This document shows positions 39,293 to 47,606 of a stretch of 64,000 nt of DNA, in pieces; the stretch's first letter is position 1; every line of letters starts with the position of its first letter. The DNA is taken from assembly GCA_004298065.1 (NCBI GenBank), contig SCRL01000074.1, positions 1 through 64,000 on the forward strand, read 5' to 3'. This DNA is from Gammaproteobacteria bacterium. Lineage in GTDB: Bacteria > Pseudomonadota > Gammaproteobacteria > Acidiferrobacterales > Sulfurifustaceae. The translations under genes were made by a program, and so were the position numbers. The notes under the pieces were generated by a model that was not told the DNA's origin, made no database searches, and saw only the letters and a program-made list of their open reading frames with translations.

Positions 39293-39541
39293 TTACTGGA
39301 TATTCAGGATCTTCATCGCCTTGGCGAGCGTGTCCACCGACTCCTGATGCCGCCCCTGCTGATGCAGACTCTCGCCCTCGGCGCGCAACTGTTTGGCCTC
39401 GGCAAGCTGCGCTGCACCGATCGCGGGCTTTGCCTTCAGCGCCTGGTCGATCTTTTTCATATCCTGCGGGCAGTGAAAGGCAAAGGCGCCGCCCGACATC
39501 AGCAATAAACCCAAGCCTGCAATCGACAACCGGATTTTCAT
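39293..39541 (-). CDS. Small exported protein, function unknown
   Basis: 82 residues from ATG at 39541, with AGGAGGG ten bases upstream. A signal peptide is cleaved near GAFA, then FHCPQDMKKIDQALKAKP and a helical stretch with QLAEAKQLRAEGESLHQQG. The mature form is about 60 residues and probably helical. It faces the terminator of the upstream plus-strand gene. No known family recognised with confidence. Confidence 0.65.
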   Translation of the reverse strand: MKIRLSIAGLGLLLMSGGAFAFHCPQDMKKIDQALKAKPAIGAAQLAEAKQLRAEGESLHQQGRHQESVDTLAKAMKILNIQ

Positions 39542-39699
39542 GTCCTGCCCTCCTGTGGAGTTGAGCGGTTTCAGCATACGGCAATGCCATAAACACGTTC
39601 CATCCGGATTTTATTTTTCCCGACGATTGACGCATCCGCGATGCGGGTATACATGCGATGCGCTATGTTACGCGCCAATCAGGCACCGCGGAGCATGGC

Positions 39700-40755
39700 A
39701 TGACCCGGCTTTTTTCCGAATTCAAACTGCGCGAACTCTCCTTCCGTAACCGCGTGTTCGTCTCGCCCATGTGCCAGTACTCGGCCACCGACGGCGTACC
39801 GAACAACTGGCATCTCGTTCATCTGGGCTCACGCGCCGTCGGCGGCGCGGGTCTGGTGATGGTCGAGGCCAGCGGCGTCTGCCCGGAAGGACGCATCTCA
39901 CCGCTCGATCTCGGCCTGTGGAACGACACGCAGCGCGATGCCTTCAAGCCGATCGTGCAATTCATAAAAGAACAGGGCGCGGTCGCGGCGATCCAGTTGG
40001 CGCACGCCGGGCGCAAGGCCTCGGTGGACGCGCCGTGGAATGACGGCAAGGCGCCGGATAAAGGCTGGGTACCGCTCGCGCCCTCTGCCCTGCCCTTTTC
40101 TCCCGACAGCCCCATGCCACGCGCGCTGACGAAAGATGAAATTGCCTCTGTCGTGCGCCAGTTCACCGACAGCGCGCAGCGCGCGCTCGACGCCGGCTTC
40201 GACGTGGTCGAGGTGCACATGGCCCACGGCTATCTGCTGCACGAATTCCTGTCGCCGCTCACGAACCGGCGCGACGATGACTATGGCGGTAGCCTGGAGA
40301 ACCGCATGCGCCTGCCGCTCGCAGTCGCCAAAGCCGTGCGTGACTTGTGGCCGAAGCACTTGCCGGTGTTCGTGCGCATCTCGGCGACGGATTGGGTGGA
40401 CGGCGGCTGGGATCTGGCCCAATCGGTCGAGCTCTCGAAACGCCTGAAGGAAATCGGCATCGACCTGATCGACTGCTCCAGCGGCGGGCTCACGCCGGAC
40501 GCGCAAATCCCCGCCGCGCCCAACTTTCAGGTGCCGTTCGCAACCGAGATTCGCAAGAAGGCGAACATCGCCACCGGCGCCGTCGGACTCATCACCGAGC
40601 CGCACCAGGCCGAGGAGATTATTTCGAACGGCTTGGCGGACGTGGTGCTGATGGCGCGCGAATTCCTGCGCAGCCCTTACTGGCCACTGCACGCCGCGCG
40701 CCGGCTGAACGCGGAGATCGCCTGGCCGAGACAATATTTGAGAGCGAAACCATAG
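39700..40755 (+). CDS. NADH:flavin oxidoreductase, Old Yellow Enzyme family (YqjM-like)
   Basis: 351 residues forming a TIM barrel with FMN. YqjM-class features are SPMCQYSATDG at the N-terminus, AIQLAHAGRKAS, EVHMAHGYLLHEFLSPLTN, and DYGGSLENRMR. The enzymes reduce activated alkenes with NAD(P)H. MTRLFSEFKL at 39700 is chosen as the start because it lines up with the barrel entry. The physiological substrate is unknown. Confidence 0.93.
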   Translation: MTRLFSEFKLRELSFRNRVFVSPMCQYSATDGVPNNWHLVHLGSRAVGGAGLVMVEASGVCPEGRISPLDLGLWNDTQRDAFKPIVQFIKEQGAVAAIQLAHAGRKASVDAPWNDGKAPDKGWVPLAPSALPFSPDSPMPRALTKDEIASVVRQFTDSAQRALDAGFDVVEVHMAHGYLLHEFLSPLTNRRDDDYGGSLENRMRLPLAVAKAVRDLWPKHLPVFVRISATDWVDGGWDLAQSVELSKRLKEIGIDLIDCSSGGLTPDAQIPAAPNFQVPFATEIRKKANIATGAVGLITEPHQAEEIISNGLADVVLMAREFLRSPYWPLHAARRLNAEIAWPRQYLRAKP

Positions 40756-40880
40756 ATGCCGCCATTTCGGGGTTTATCCGGCCGCGCATGTTGACCTGCA
40801 TCAACGAAATCGGGCCCGGCAAGGTCGAAGCTTAAGCGTCTGAAGTGATCGCCCGTCTTTCTGCCTGAAGGAGGACAACC

Positions 40881-41198
40881 ATGGACGCAGCAGCTGGAAC
40901 CGATGTGGCAAAAGAAAAACTGGTCAAGGATTTCAAGGCCGTGGTCGCGGATACCGAGGAACTGCTCAAGGCAACCGCCAGTTTGACCGGCGACAAGGTT
41001 GCCGCCGCGCGCGCCCGGGCCGAGGAAAGCCTGACGGCGGCCAAGCAACGGCTCGCCGATATGGGTGAGGACTTGGTCGACAAAACCAAGGCCGCCGCGC
41101 GCAAGACCGATGAGTTGGTGCATGAGCACCCGTGGTCAGCGGTCGGCATCGGCGCAACGGTGGGGTTTCTGCTCGGCATGCTGATCAGCCGTCGCTAG
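40881..41198 (+). CDS. yqjD: YqjD/ElaB family (DUF883) membrane-anchored protein
   Basis: 105 residues with a long amphipathic helical part and one C-terminal transmembrane helix preceded by HEHPWSAVGIGATVGFLLGM (the DUF883 signature). E. coli relatives tether ribosomes to the inner membrane in stationary phase. GAAGGAGG precedes the ATG. First of yqjD-yqjE-yqjK. Confidence 0.9.
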   Translation: MDAAAGTDVAKEKLVKDFKAVVADTEELLKATASLTGDKVAAARARAEESLTAAKQRLADMGEDLVDKTKAAARKTDELVHEHPWSAVGIGATVGFLLGMLISRR

Positions 41199-41203
41199 CG
41201 GCG

Positions 41204-41605
41204 ATGAGCGACTCCGAAAGCAGCGCTGGCCACGCCACGGGCCTGCTGGCGTCGTTGCAGCGGCTGCTCGCGACCCTGATCGAGATCGTGCAGACGCGGG
41301 TGGCGATCGTCGCCACCGAGTATGAAGAAGAGCGCGAGCGCATCCGCGAACTGGTCGTCTTCGGCTTCCTCGCGCTGTTCTTCGTCAGCCTCGGGGTCGT
41401 GCTGCTTACGCTGTTCGTGGTCATGCTGCTCTGGGAAACCCATCGCCTGTACGTGATGGGCGGTTTCGCCCTGTTGTACCTCGGGCTCGGCGTCGCGGCT
41501 GTGGTCTTCCTGCGTCGGCGGCTGAAATCCCGGCCCAGACTGTTCGCCACCACCCTGGCGGAATTCGCCAAGGACCGGGACCAGCTGACGCCTCCCCAAA
41601 CATGA
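41204..41605 (+). CDS. yqjE: YqjE family (holin-like) membrane protein
   Basis: 133 residues with two hydrophobic helices (about 54-77 and 83-106) and an amphipathic N-terminus containing LLATLIEIVQTRVAIVATEY. ATG at 41204 lies five bases after the yqjD stop. The stop overlaps the next gene (ATGA). Function unknown beyond the yqj locus. Confidence 0.88.
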   Translation: MSDSESSAGHATGLLASLQRLLATLIEIVQTRVAIVATEYEEERERIRELVVFGFLALFFVSLGVVLLTLFVVMLLWETHRLYVMGGFALLYLGLGVAAVVFLRRRLKSRPRLFATTLAEFAKDRDQLTPPQT

Positions 41606-41895
41606 ACACGCTGGCAACCGTCGCGCGCCGCCGGGCGGCGCTGGTGGAACAGGCAGCGGCGCAGCGCGGTGCGCTCGGCCGTCTGGTCGAACCGTGGCGC
41701 AAACCGCTGGCGCTCGCGGACCGCGGGATCGAGATCGTCCGGCGCCTGCGCGCGCATCCGTTCGCCGTCGCGACCGGCGTTGCACTGCTCGTCTGGCTGG
41801 GGCGCGGCAGGCTGAGCGGATGGACAGGGCGCATCTTGGCGGTGTGGCAACTTTATTCATCCCTGCGAAGCCCGCGCCAGAAAAATCGCGCCTGA
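41602..41895 (+). CDS. YqjK-like protein
   Basis: 97 residues, basic and helical, with RRRAALVEQAAAQR near the N-terminus, a DRGIEIVRRLRAHP middle and one hydrophobic stretch (PFAVATGVALLVWLG). This is the usual third member of yqjDEK loci. The ATG overlaps yqjE by four bases. Confidence 0.75.
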   Translation: MNTLATVARRRAALVEQAAAQRGALGRLVEPWRKPLALADRGIEIVRRLRAHPFAVATGVALLVWLGRGRLSGWTGRILAVWQLYSSLRSPRQKNRA

Positions 41896-41980
41896 TCGCC
41901 CTTCCCGAAAACAGCATCTTGCCGAGCGAGTTGAAAAACGCCACGGATAGCATTTTTTAACAAACTGATAGACTGGCGCG

Positions 41981-42640
41981 ATGGATTTCAATCTCACACC
42001 GCTCCTGCACCTGCTCGCGGCGCTGGCGGCCGGCGGGCTGATCGGCCTCGAACGCAGCCACCACGGCCGGCCCGCGGGCTTCCGCACCCACGCGCTGGTC
42101 TGCCTCGCCTCGGGCGCGCTCATGCAGTTGCCGGCACTGCATGTCACGGATATCGACGCCGGTCGCCTGGCGCAGGGCATCATGACCGGTATCGGCTTCC
42201 TCGGGGCCGGCGTGATCATGAAGGAACGCCTGTCGATCCGCGGCCTCACCACCGCCGCCTCGATCTGGATCACGGCGGCGATCGGCATCCTGCTCGGACT
42301 CGGACACTACGTCATCGGCGGCGCCGTGACCGCACTTACGCTCAGCGTGCTGGCGTTGTTCCGCTGGATCGAGGTGCGCATGCCGACGCAGCACTACGCG
42401 CGCCTGGAAGTGAAGACCCGTGCCAAGGTTCGCGTGCCGCTCGATGACGTACTCGCGCTCGCGCGCCAACACGGCTGCGAGCCGGCCAATCCGAATTACG
42501 CCCTGCAGGATGACGGCAAGACGTTCGCCTACGACGTGGTCCTCACCACCGGCAACTGGGATAATTACCGGTTGCTGGCCGACGCGCTCGCGGACAATCC
42601 GAAAATTCCGGAATTCAAGATCAGCCCGGCGAGCCAGTAG
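41981..42640 (+). CDS. MgtC/SapB family membrane protein
   Basis: 219 residues. Four to five N-terminal helices contain the MgtC signatures GGLIGLERSHHGRPAGFRTH (20 residues), GIGFLGAGVI and TTAASIWITAAIG. A soluble C-terminal domain of about 80 residues follows (ARLEVKTRAKVRVPL). The family includes Mg-limitation virulence factors and housekeeping members. It stands alone after yqjDEK. Confidence 0.9.
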   Translation: MDFNLTPLLHLLAALAAGGLIGLERSHHGRPAGFRTHALVCLASGALMQLPALHVTDIDAGRLAQGIMTGIGFLGAGVIMKERLSIRGLTTAASIWITAAIGILLGLGHYVIGGAVTALTLSVLALFRWIEVRMPTQHYARLEVKTRAKVRVPLDDVLALARQHGCEPANPNYALQDDGKTFAYDVVLTTGNWDNYRLLADALADNPKIPEFKISPASQ

Positions 42641-42668
42641 CGTCGGCCGGCCGCTGCCCCAAATTTTT

Positions 42669-43235
42669 CTACTTCGTGCCCGCCGCGGCCTGCAATGCCT
42701 TGAGGTCGGCGATTACCTCGCGGCTGTGGGTCGTGGGATCGACTTCGCGGTAAATCCGGGCGATGCGTCCCTGCGGGTCGATGAGGAAAGTGTGGCGACG
42801 CGCGAACTTGAGCGGCCACACGCCCCAGAGCGCGCCGTAGCGTTTCGCCACCACCCCGTCAGGATCGACCAGCAACGGAAACGGCAGGCTGTATTTCTTC
42901 GCGAATGCGGCATGGCTCTCGCGGGAGTCGATGCTGACGCCAAGGATGTCCGCGTCTAGCCGCTGCACCGCCGCATAGTCGTCGCGGAACTTGCAGGCCT
43001 CGGTGGTGCAGCCCGGGGTGTCGTCCTTGGGGTAGAAATAGAGCACCACCCAGCGCTGGCGATGGTTCGCGAGGGTTCGCGCTACGCCGTTCTGGTCCAC
43101 CAGCGAGAAATCCGGGGCCGGACTGCCGACCGTCATTTCCTTCTCCTCGGCCTGGGCCGTGGCGCTATCGAGACCGAGCGCGAGGATGCCCAGGCCCATC
43201 AACAGCGAAGCGGCAATCTTTACAAGGCGGCGCAT
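42669..43235 (-). CDS. Peroxiredoxin of the BCP/PrxQ type with export signal
   Basis: 188 residues from ATG at 43235. A signal-like N-terminus (RRLVKIAASLLMGLGILAL) predicts a periplasmic or anchored form. The PrxQ core has the peroxidatic Cys in DTPGCTTEACKF and the resolving Cys five residues on. Residues after ALWGVWPLKFARRHTF complete the fold. Reduces peroxides with thioredoxin-like donors. Export is unusual for BCP but known. The upstream in-frame extension lacks signal character. Confidence 0.88.
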   Translation of the reverse strand: MRRLVKIAASLLMGLGILALGLDSATAQAEEKEMTVGSPAPDFSLVDQNGVARTLANHRQRWVVLYFYPKDDTPGCTTEACKFRDDYAAVQRLDADILGVSIDSRESHAAFAKKYSLPFPLLVDPDGVVAKRYGALWGVWPLKFARRHTFLIDPQGRIARIYREVDPTTHSREVIADLKALQAAAGTK

Positions 43236-43334
43236 GCCCGTACCTGGGTTAATGCCGTATTTCCAAAGTCTGATCCCGGCACGCGCGCCTATCAAGGCCC
43301 GGGGTTTTGAATCTCTGCAATATTTGTGGGGCCG

Positions 43335-43808
43335 CTATTTGGTTTTCTGATGCGCGGCGTGCAGCGCGCGCTCGCGCGCCGCGACCTGCGTGGCGCGCGG
43401 GACGTGCAGCAGATCGGCGACCTTGTGCACCAGCGTGCGCTCGAAGCGGTCGATCTCGCGGTCGGCGGACGCCACCTGCCACATGAGCTCGATCACGTGC
43501 TCCTTCTGCGCGGCGGTGAAGTGCTGGTTGATGAGCGCGGTGAACTGGTAATAATCCGTAGCCCCCGTCGCCTCGGCCTCCGCCAGGCGCAGCAACGAGT
43601 CGGTTTCCTCGGCGGTGAGGTCGAATTTCTCCCGAATCGCGGTGGTCACCGCGTGCCGCTCGGCCTCCTTGATCTCGCCGTCCATGCGCATGACCTCGAA
43701 CAGCAGCGCGGCCGTGGCCACGCGCAGCGCGTGCTGCGCGCCTTCGCCCTGCTCTTTGCCCGTCGGGCGGATGTGGTGGTCGAAGAATTGCTTGAGGTTT
43801 TGCAGCAT
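43335..43808 (-). CDS. TerB-family (tellurite-resistance-like) helical protein
   Basis: 157-residue all-helical protein. TerB features are LFEVMRMDGEIKEAERHAV, an acidic helix pair (DLTAEETDSLLRLAEAEA), and QVASADREIDRFERTLV with HKVADLLHVPR. These resemble metal-binding EF-like helical repeats of TerB/DjlA. Not linked to other ter genes, so the role is likely general stress or signalling. MLQNLKQFFD is the start. Confidence 0.82.
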   Translation of the reverse strand: MLQNLKQFFDHHIRPTGKEQGEGAQHALRVATAALLFEVMRMDGEIKEAERHAVTTAIREKFDLTAEETDSLLRLAEAEATGATDYYQFTALINQHFTAAQKEHVIELMWQVASADREIDRFERTLVHKVADLLHVPRATQVAARERALHAAHQKTK

Positions 43809-44020
43809 GGGGCGCGGATTTTACCGCAGCGGGGCCGTTCAAACCCGCAGGCTGCCTGAAATTCTGGTATAGTGGGGCCCGGTCGATCGCACGACCGCCC
43901 GCTTATCGTCTGTCTCTCCACCCCACTCCCGCCTGCCGGGCCTGGATGGCGAACGTTTCGGCAATTTCAGGCCGACGGTCCCCGTTGCGACGGGCCCCTT
44001 CACCGACACGAGGACTTTGC

Positions 44021-44293
44021 ATGTTGACCTTGTTCGTAGGCAATTTGTCTCCCGACACGCGCGAGGCCGATCTGCGCGAGCTGTTTGCGCCGTACGGCAC
44101 CGTGCGCGGGCTCAAGCTCGCGACCGACGTCTTCAGCGGCAAGTGCCGCGGCATCGGCTTTGTCGATATGGAGGGCCACGAGGCACGTGCCGCCATCGCC
44201 GGGTTGAACGGCAAGACCTTCAAGGACCGATCGCTCAAGGTCGCCCAGGAACGCCCCGAGGCGCAGCGCCGCGGCGGCCGGTCGCGGCGCTAA
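44021..44293 (+). CDS. RRM-type RNA-binding protein
   Basis: 90 residues. One RNA recognition motif: RNP2 reads LFVGNLS and RNP1 reads KCRGIGFVDM. A short Arg/Gly-rich tail (RRGGRSRR) follows. GAGG lies eight bases before ATG at 44021. Such proteins are common in cyanobacteria and many proteobacteria and bind single-stranded RNA. The RNP1 aromatic F/Y positions are partly changed (GIGFV instead of GFGFV). The next gene starts five bases later. Confidence 0.92.
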   Translation: MLTLFVGNLSPDTREADLRELFAPYGTVRGLKLATDVFSGKCRGIGFVDMEGHEARAAIAGLNGKTFKDRSLKVAQERPEAQRRGGRSRR

Positions 44294-44297
44294 GCCC

Positions 44298-44570
44298 ATG
44301 GCCGAGCCGAAAATTGCCACGACCCTGGCGCCGGTGTTCGCAGTGACCAGCGTCGAGAAGACCCACGCCCCCGACGGCGGATCGGACCAGGACTGGTACC
44401 GCTATGTGCTCACCAGCGGCCGCTCCACCATCACCGGACATCGGCGCGGGTCAGCCAAGTGTGTGCACGCCTACGCCAGCGAGTGCGCCGACCAGTTGAA
44501 CACGCGCGCCGCGCTCGGCCAGTCGATCTGGAACCCGCGCGGGCGCAAACCCGGCGCGGCCGCCAAGTAG
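44298..44570 (+). CDS. Small protein paired with the RRM gene, function unknown
   Basis: 90 residues with no signal peptide. A core DWYRYVLTSGRSTITGHRRG is followed by CVHAYASECADQLNTR. It carries two cysteines and ends in a basic tail. Five bases after the RRM stop, so probably co-transcribed. I do not recognise the family with certainty. A role in RNA binding or regulation is only contextual. Confidence 0.7.
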   Translation: MAEPKIATTLAPVFAVTSVEKTHAPDGGSDQDWYRYVLTSGRSTITGHRRGSAKCVHAYASECADQLNTRAALGQSIWNPRGRKPGAAAK

Positions 44571-44576
44571 TAATGC

Positions 44577-44607
44577 AAAAAAAAGACCCCGCCAAGTGGC
44601 GGGGTCT
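44577..44607 (-). terminator. Rho-independent terminator of the cold-shock gene
   Basis: On the minus strand AGACCCCGCC and GGCGGGGTCT form a 10-bp stem with a 4-base loop, followed by eight T residues (plus-strand A-run 44577-44584). It may serve the convergent plus-strand pair as a weaker stop. Confidence 0.9.
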
Positions 44608-44656
44608 CATACAAACCTGCTTCGGCAACGCGCGTGGCGTTGCCGTAGGTCGAAGC

Positions 44657-44860
44657 CTAGGCCGGCTGTACGTCCGCGGCCGACGGCCCCTTCGGGCTCT
44701 GCTCCAGACGGAACGTCACCTTCTGACCCTCAGCCAGCGACTTGAAGCCGCTGCCGGCGATCGCGGAGTGATGCACGAACACATCCTTGCCGCCGTCGCT
44801 CGGGGTGATGAAGCCGAAACCCTTGGCGTCGTTAAACCACTTCACAGTTCCTGTAATCAC
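44657..44860 (-). CDS. Cold-shock domain protein (CspA family)
   Basis: 67 residues from GTG at 44860 with GAGG seven bases upstream. Cold-shock motifs RNP1 (KGFGFI) and RNP2 (VFVHHS) are intact. Begins [14 protein letters not shown]. The protein binds single-stranded nucleic acids and melts RNA structures. A leader of about 120 bases before the start fits the long leaders of cold-shock mRNAs. Confidence 0.95.
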   Translation of the reverse strand: MITGTVKWFNDAKGFGFITPSDGGKDVFVHHSAIAGSGFKSLAEGQKVTFRLEQSPKGPSAADVQPA

Positions 44861-45190
44861 GAAAATACCTCGGTAGATTGAGTTGATATGAGCTGCAGCT
44901 CATTCCTGAACGTGGCACTTCGGGAGTAACTTCCATGAAGGAGGAACTGCCGGACTGACGAAGAGGAGCGTTCTGCAACGCCCGGCCACTATACCCGAAC
45001 CCGTGGGGAATACCACCGTTATTTTCACACGCCGGCTGGTCGTTTTCGGCTGTCTACCGTGCATTAGCAGGCTTGATTGGACTACCACAGGCAGTGCGCC
45101 GAGGATGGCCAATGCGCATCTATTCCTCGGCGCGCCCTCTCCGCTGTTGCAAAACACCGGCCGTTCCGTAACCCGCTTAATGCTCCACCC
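44861..45190. promoter_or_regulatory. Intergenic leader region between cold-shock gene and DsrC-like gene
   Basis: Over 300 bases without a gene. On the minus strand TATAGT at 44988-44993 is a candidate -10 for the cold-shock gene, about 120 bases before its start. The matching -35 is poor. I see no convincing gene in the remaining part. Weak open frames there lack ribosome sites. Confidence 0.35.
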
Positions 45191-45206
45191 CGTGACGCAC
45201 GTCACA
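45191..45206 (+). promoter_or_regulatory. CRP/FNR-superfamily type palindrome upstream of the DsrC-like gene
   Basis: CGTGA-N6-TCACA (45191-45206) matches the CRP consensus TGTGA-N6-TCACA at 9 of 10 positions. It ends 11 bases before the ATG at 45218, so it overlaps the ribosome-binding region, a position that would suit repression or an mRNA-leader role. The regulator is not in the window. Confidence 0.5.
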
Positions 45207-45217
45207 AGGACAGGCAC

Positions 45218-45589
45218 ATGGAACAATTCACTATTGATCCGCAGGAAACCGAAACCTCCGGCCGCGACGTCAGCGACCGCCAGCTGGAACTGGCAGACCA
45301 GCGCTGGTGCCGCGACAAATCCCTGGCGCTGGCCCAACTCGAAGGCGCCGATTTCAACGACGAGCATTGGGCCGTGGTTATTTTCCTGCGCCGGTATTAT
45401 CTGGAGTACGGCTTGCCGATTGCGGCGCGGGTAACCGCCAAGGCGCTCAAGGAACACTTCGCCGGCCAGGGCGGCAACAAGTATCTGCACCGGCTGTTCG
45501 CCGGCGGCCCGGTGACGCAAGGCAGCCGGCTCGCCAGCCTACGCACCCCTGCGTACGCCACCGACCCGTCGTTCGGCACCAGCTATTAA
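45218..45589 (+). CDS. DsrC/TusE-family protein lacking both functional cysteines (RspA-like)
   Basis: 123 residues starting MEQFTIDPQETET. The DsrC fold is clear: DEHWAVVIFLRRYYLEYGLP, then NKYLHRLFAGGPVTQ. In active DsrC and TusE the last dozen residues carry one or two redox cysteines (typical patterns are ACK and a terminal CV). Here that region reads GSRLASLRTPAYATDP and SFGTSY without any Cys. The only Cys is Cys31. Cys-less relatives have been called RspA and are thought to be regulatory. A CRP-type palindrome sits just upstream. Confidence 0.82.
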   Translation: MEQFTIDPQETETSGRDVSDRQLELADQRWCRDKSLALAQLEGADFNDEHWAVVIFLRRYYLEYGLPIAARVTAKALKEHFAGQGGNKYLHRLFAGGPVTQGSRLASLRTPAYATDPSFGTSY

Positions 45590-45609
45590 TCTTTCTTAAG
45601 AAGCACTCC

Positions 45610-45906
45610 ATGAACCATGACACGATAGTAATTCAAGCACCCACTCTCAGCCTCGCCGCCACCAACTTGGTTGCGATGGATTACATGCCGCGCGACCAGG
45701 AACAAAGCCGCCGACTCCACGAGCCGACGTGCATGATCAACAGCATTGACCCAATCACCGGCCACGACATCGGGAATGTGACCGGCCATCCGCACCTCAC
45801 CGATGGCATCCTGACCGTCTACTTCATCGCGCAACTCGTCCGGCAGCGTCATCCCGAAGCCGAGGCCAACGGCATTGGCTGGACCAGCCGGGCGCTGGGG
45901 CTCTAG
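45610..45906 (+). CDS. Small protein downstream of the DsrC-like gene, function unknown
   Basis: 98 residues starting MNHDTIVIQAPTLSLAATNL, 20 bases after the DsrC-like stop and probably co-transcribed. A conserved-looking centre DYMPRDQEQSRRLHEPTCM is followed by GHDIGNVTGHPHLTDGI with several His and Asp residues that could bind metal. No signal peptide. I do not recognise the family, and co-occurrence with DsrC relatives should be tested. Confidence 0.55.
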   Translation: MNHDTIVIQAPTLSLAATNLVAMDYMPRDQEQSRRLHEPTCMINSIDPITGHDIGNVTGHPHLTDGILTVYFIAQLVRQRHPEAEANGIGWTSRALGL

Positions 45907-46063
45907 TACGCCATCGCGCAGGTCGTTTGCCCGTCGGTCCGTTTCTCCGGTCGCGCGCTTGAATGCGTCGGCTGAAGCGACTTGTCAGTCTCCCGCCACG
46001 GTAGCCCACGGGCTGCACCCTTGGCCATTGCTCGACGCTAAAATGCTTCGCCGCCTCGCCGCG

Positions 46064-47413
46064 TCAACCCCGATCCACTTCCGGATGCTGTCCACGCGCG
46101 GGCCACCACTTCAAAAGCGCGAGACCCGCCACCGCGGAAAAAACGGATGCCAGGAAGATTCCCAGTTTGGCGCTGTCCAGCAGACTCTCGTTGAAGGCCA
46201 GTTTGGCGATAAACAGCGCCATCGTGAAACCGATACCGGCGAGCAGGCCGCCACCCGCCAGCAACCTCCAACTGAGATCCGCCGGGCGGATCGCAAGATT
46301 CGAACGCACTGCCAGCCAACTGAAGGTCAGGACACCGATGGGTTTGCCAAGGGCGAAGCCGACAAATACCGCCACCGCGACGGAATTGCCGAGATCGCCC
46401 ACCGATAGCGGCAACCCGGCGTTGGCGAATGCGAAGAGCGGCACAATGACAAAACCGACCCACGGGTGCAGCACGATCTCCAACCGTTCGACCGGAGACA
46501 AGGCCTCGCGTGCGGCGACCTCAGCCACCTGCAATGTCTTCCGGTCCTTTGTGTGACCGCTGCCGACGTCGCCGGCCGGGTGCGCGACGACCTGGCCCAG
46601 GATGGCATATAAACGCTCGTCGCTGACCCATCTGCGGGCCGGCGTCATCAATCCGAGGATCACCCCGGTGATCGTTGCGTGGATCCCGGACGCATCCACC
46701 GCGAGCCAGATGAAGCCGCCCACCAGCAAGTAGAGCGGAAAACCCCGGAAACCGATCAGCGCCATAACGCGCACAACGGCGACACCCAGTGCACCCAGGA
46801 CGAGTGCGCCCCAGACAATATGACTGCTGTAACCGATGGCCACGACCAGAATGGCGCCGATGTCATCAACGATTGCGAGCGACAGCATGAACACGCGCAG
46901 GCTTTGGGGAATGCGCGGTCCCAGCAGCGCCAGACAACCGATGACAAATGCGGTGTCGGTGGCCATGACCGTGCCCCAACCGTGCTGGCCGGGCTGGCCC
47001 CATTGCAGCATCAGATACAACGCCGCCGGCACGAGCATGCCGCCCAGCGCCGCCGCAATGGACAGCGCAGCCACGCGCGGATTCTGGAGCTCGCCCAGAA
47101 CCAGTTCTCGCTTCAGCTCCAGCGCGACGAGAAAGAAAAACAACGTCATCAGACCGTCATTGATCCAATCCCTCAACGAACGGCCGAACTCGAATGCGCC
47201 GATCTGAAGACCTACCTGGGTTTCCCAGACGTCAAGGAAGACGCGCGCCCATGGCGAGTTGGATAGAACGAGCGCGGCAACGGCGGAAAACAAAAGAATG
47301 GCGCCGCCGGCGGACTCGATGCGCAGGAACCGTGAAAACGGTTCCGTCAACCGGTCGACGAACTCCTTCGGCAATCGAGTGATCATTGTATTTGCCTGTC
47401 GATCTTCACTCAT
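46064..47413 (-). CDS. nhaA: Na+/H+ antiporter NhaA
   Basis: 449 residues with about twelve transmembrane segments. NhaA signatures are MATDTAFVIGCLALLG and the ion-binding Asp pair in LAIVDDIGAILVVA. The sequence between SDERLYAILG and ALSPVERLEI carries a longer loop than in E. coli (388 residues), with GSGHTKDRKTLQVAEVA. Start may be 47413 or the second Met at 47386, which has AGG nine bases upstream. Exchanges Na+ for H+ in pH and salt homeostasis. Confidence 0.93.
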   Translation of the reverse strand: MSEDRQANTMITRLPKEFVDRLTEPFSRFLRIESAGGAILLFSAVAALVLSNSPWARVFLDVWETQVGLQIGAFEFGRSLRDWINDGLMTLFFFLVALELKRELVLGELQNPRVAALSIAAALGGMLVPAALYLMLQWGQPGQHGWGTVMATDTAFVIGCLALLGPRIPQSLRVFMLSLAIVDDIGAILVVAIGYSSHIVWGALVLGALGVAVVRVMALIGFRGFPLYLLVGGFIWLAVDASGIHATITGVILGLMTPARRWVSDERLYAILGQVVAHPAGDVGSGHTKDRKTLQVAEVAAREALSPVERLEIVLHPWVGFVIVPLFAFANAGLPLSVGDLGNSVAVAVFVGFALGKPIGVLTFSWLAVRSNLAIRPADLSWRLLAGGGLLAGIGFTMALFIAKLAFNESLLDSAKLGIFLASVFSAVAGLALLKWWPARGQHPEVDRG

Positions 47414-47444
47414 AGCAAGAGGACTAATTGCTTTCCATGTGGCA

Positions 47445-47472
47445 ATCGGGGTCAGGCCCCAATTGTCCCGAT
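47445..47472. repeat. GGGGTCAGGCCCC palindrome, REP-like
   Basis: ATCGGG and CCCGAT flank GGGGTCAGGCCCCAATTGT between nhaA and the small lipoprotein gene. The core resembles the GGGGTCAGACCCC palindromes that flank REP-associated tyrosine transposases. No transposase is nearby, so this would be an isolated repeat. Confidence 0.35.
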
Positions 47473-47606
47473 ATTAGCGAGAACTGTGCTCTGATCTAAC
47501 CCGCGCCGAAAGTTCTCGCTGGCGCCGGGAAAACCGTGGCTTGTCCCCGACGCTGCGTACCCGTCGTCTATGCTTGGCCAAGAGACAGACACAACGGAGA
47601 TCAGCC

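Noticed and set aside
40756-40880. Possible small gene between the OYE gene and yqjD
   Set aside because: Only short frames without ribosome sites; the yqjD leader with GAAGGAGG accounts for the end of the gap.
45003-45434. A 143-codon plus-strand frame overlapping the cold-shock leader and the DsrC-like gene
   Set aside because: It overlaps the well-supported DsrC-like gene in another frame, lacks a ribosome site and shows no family.
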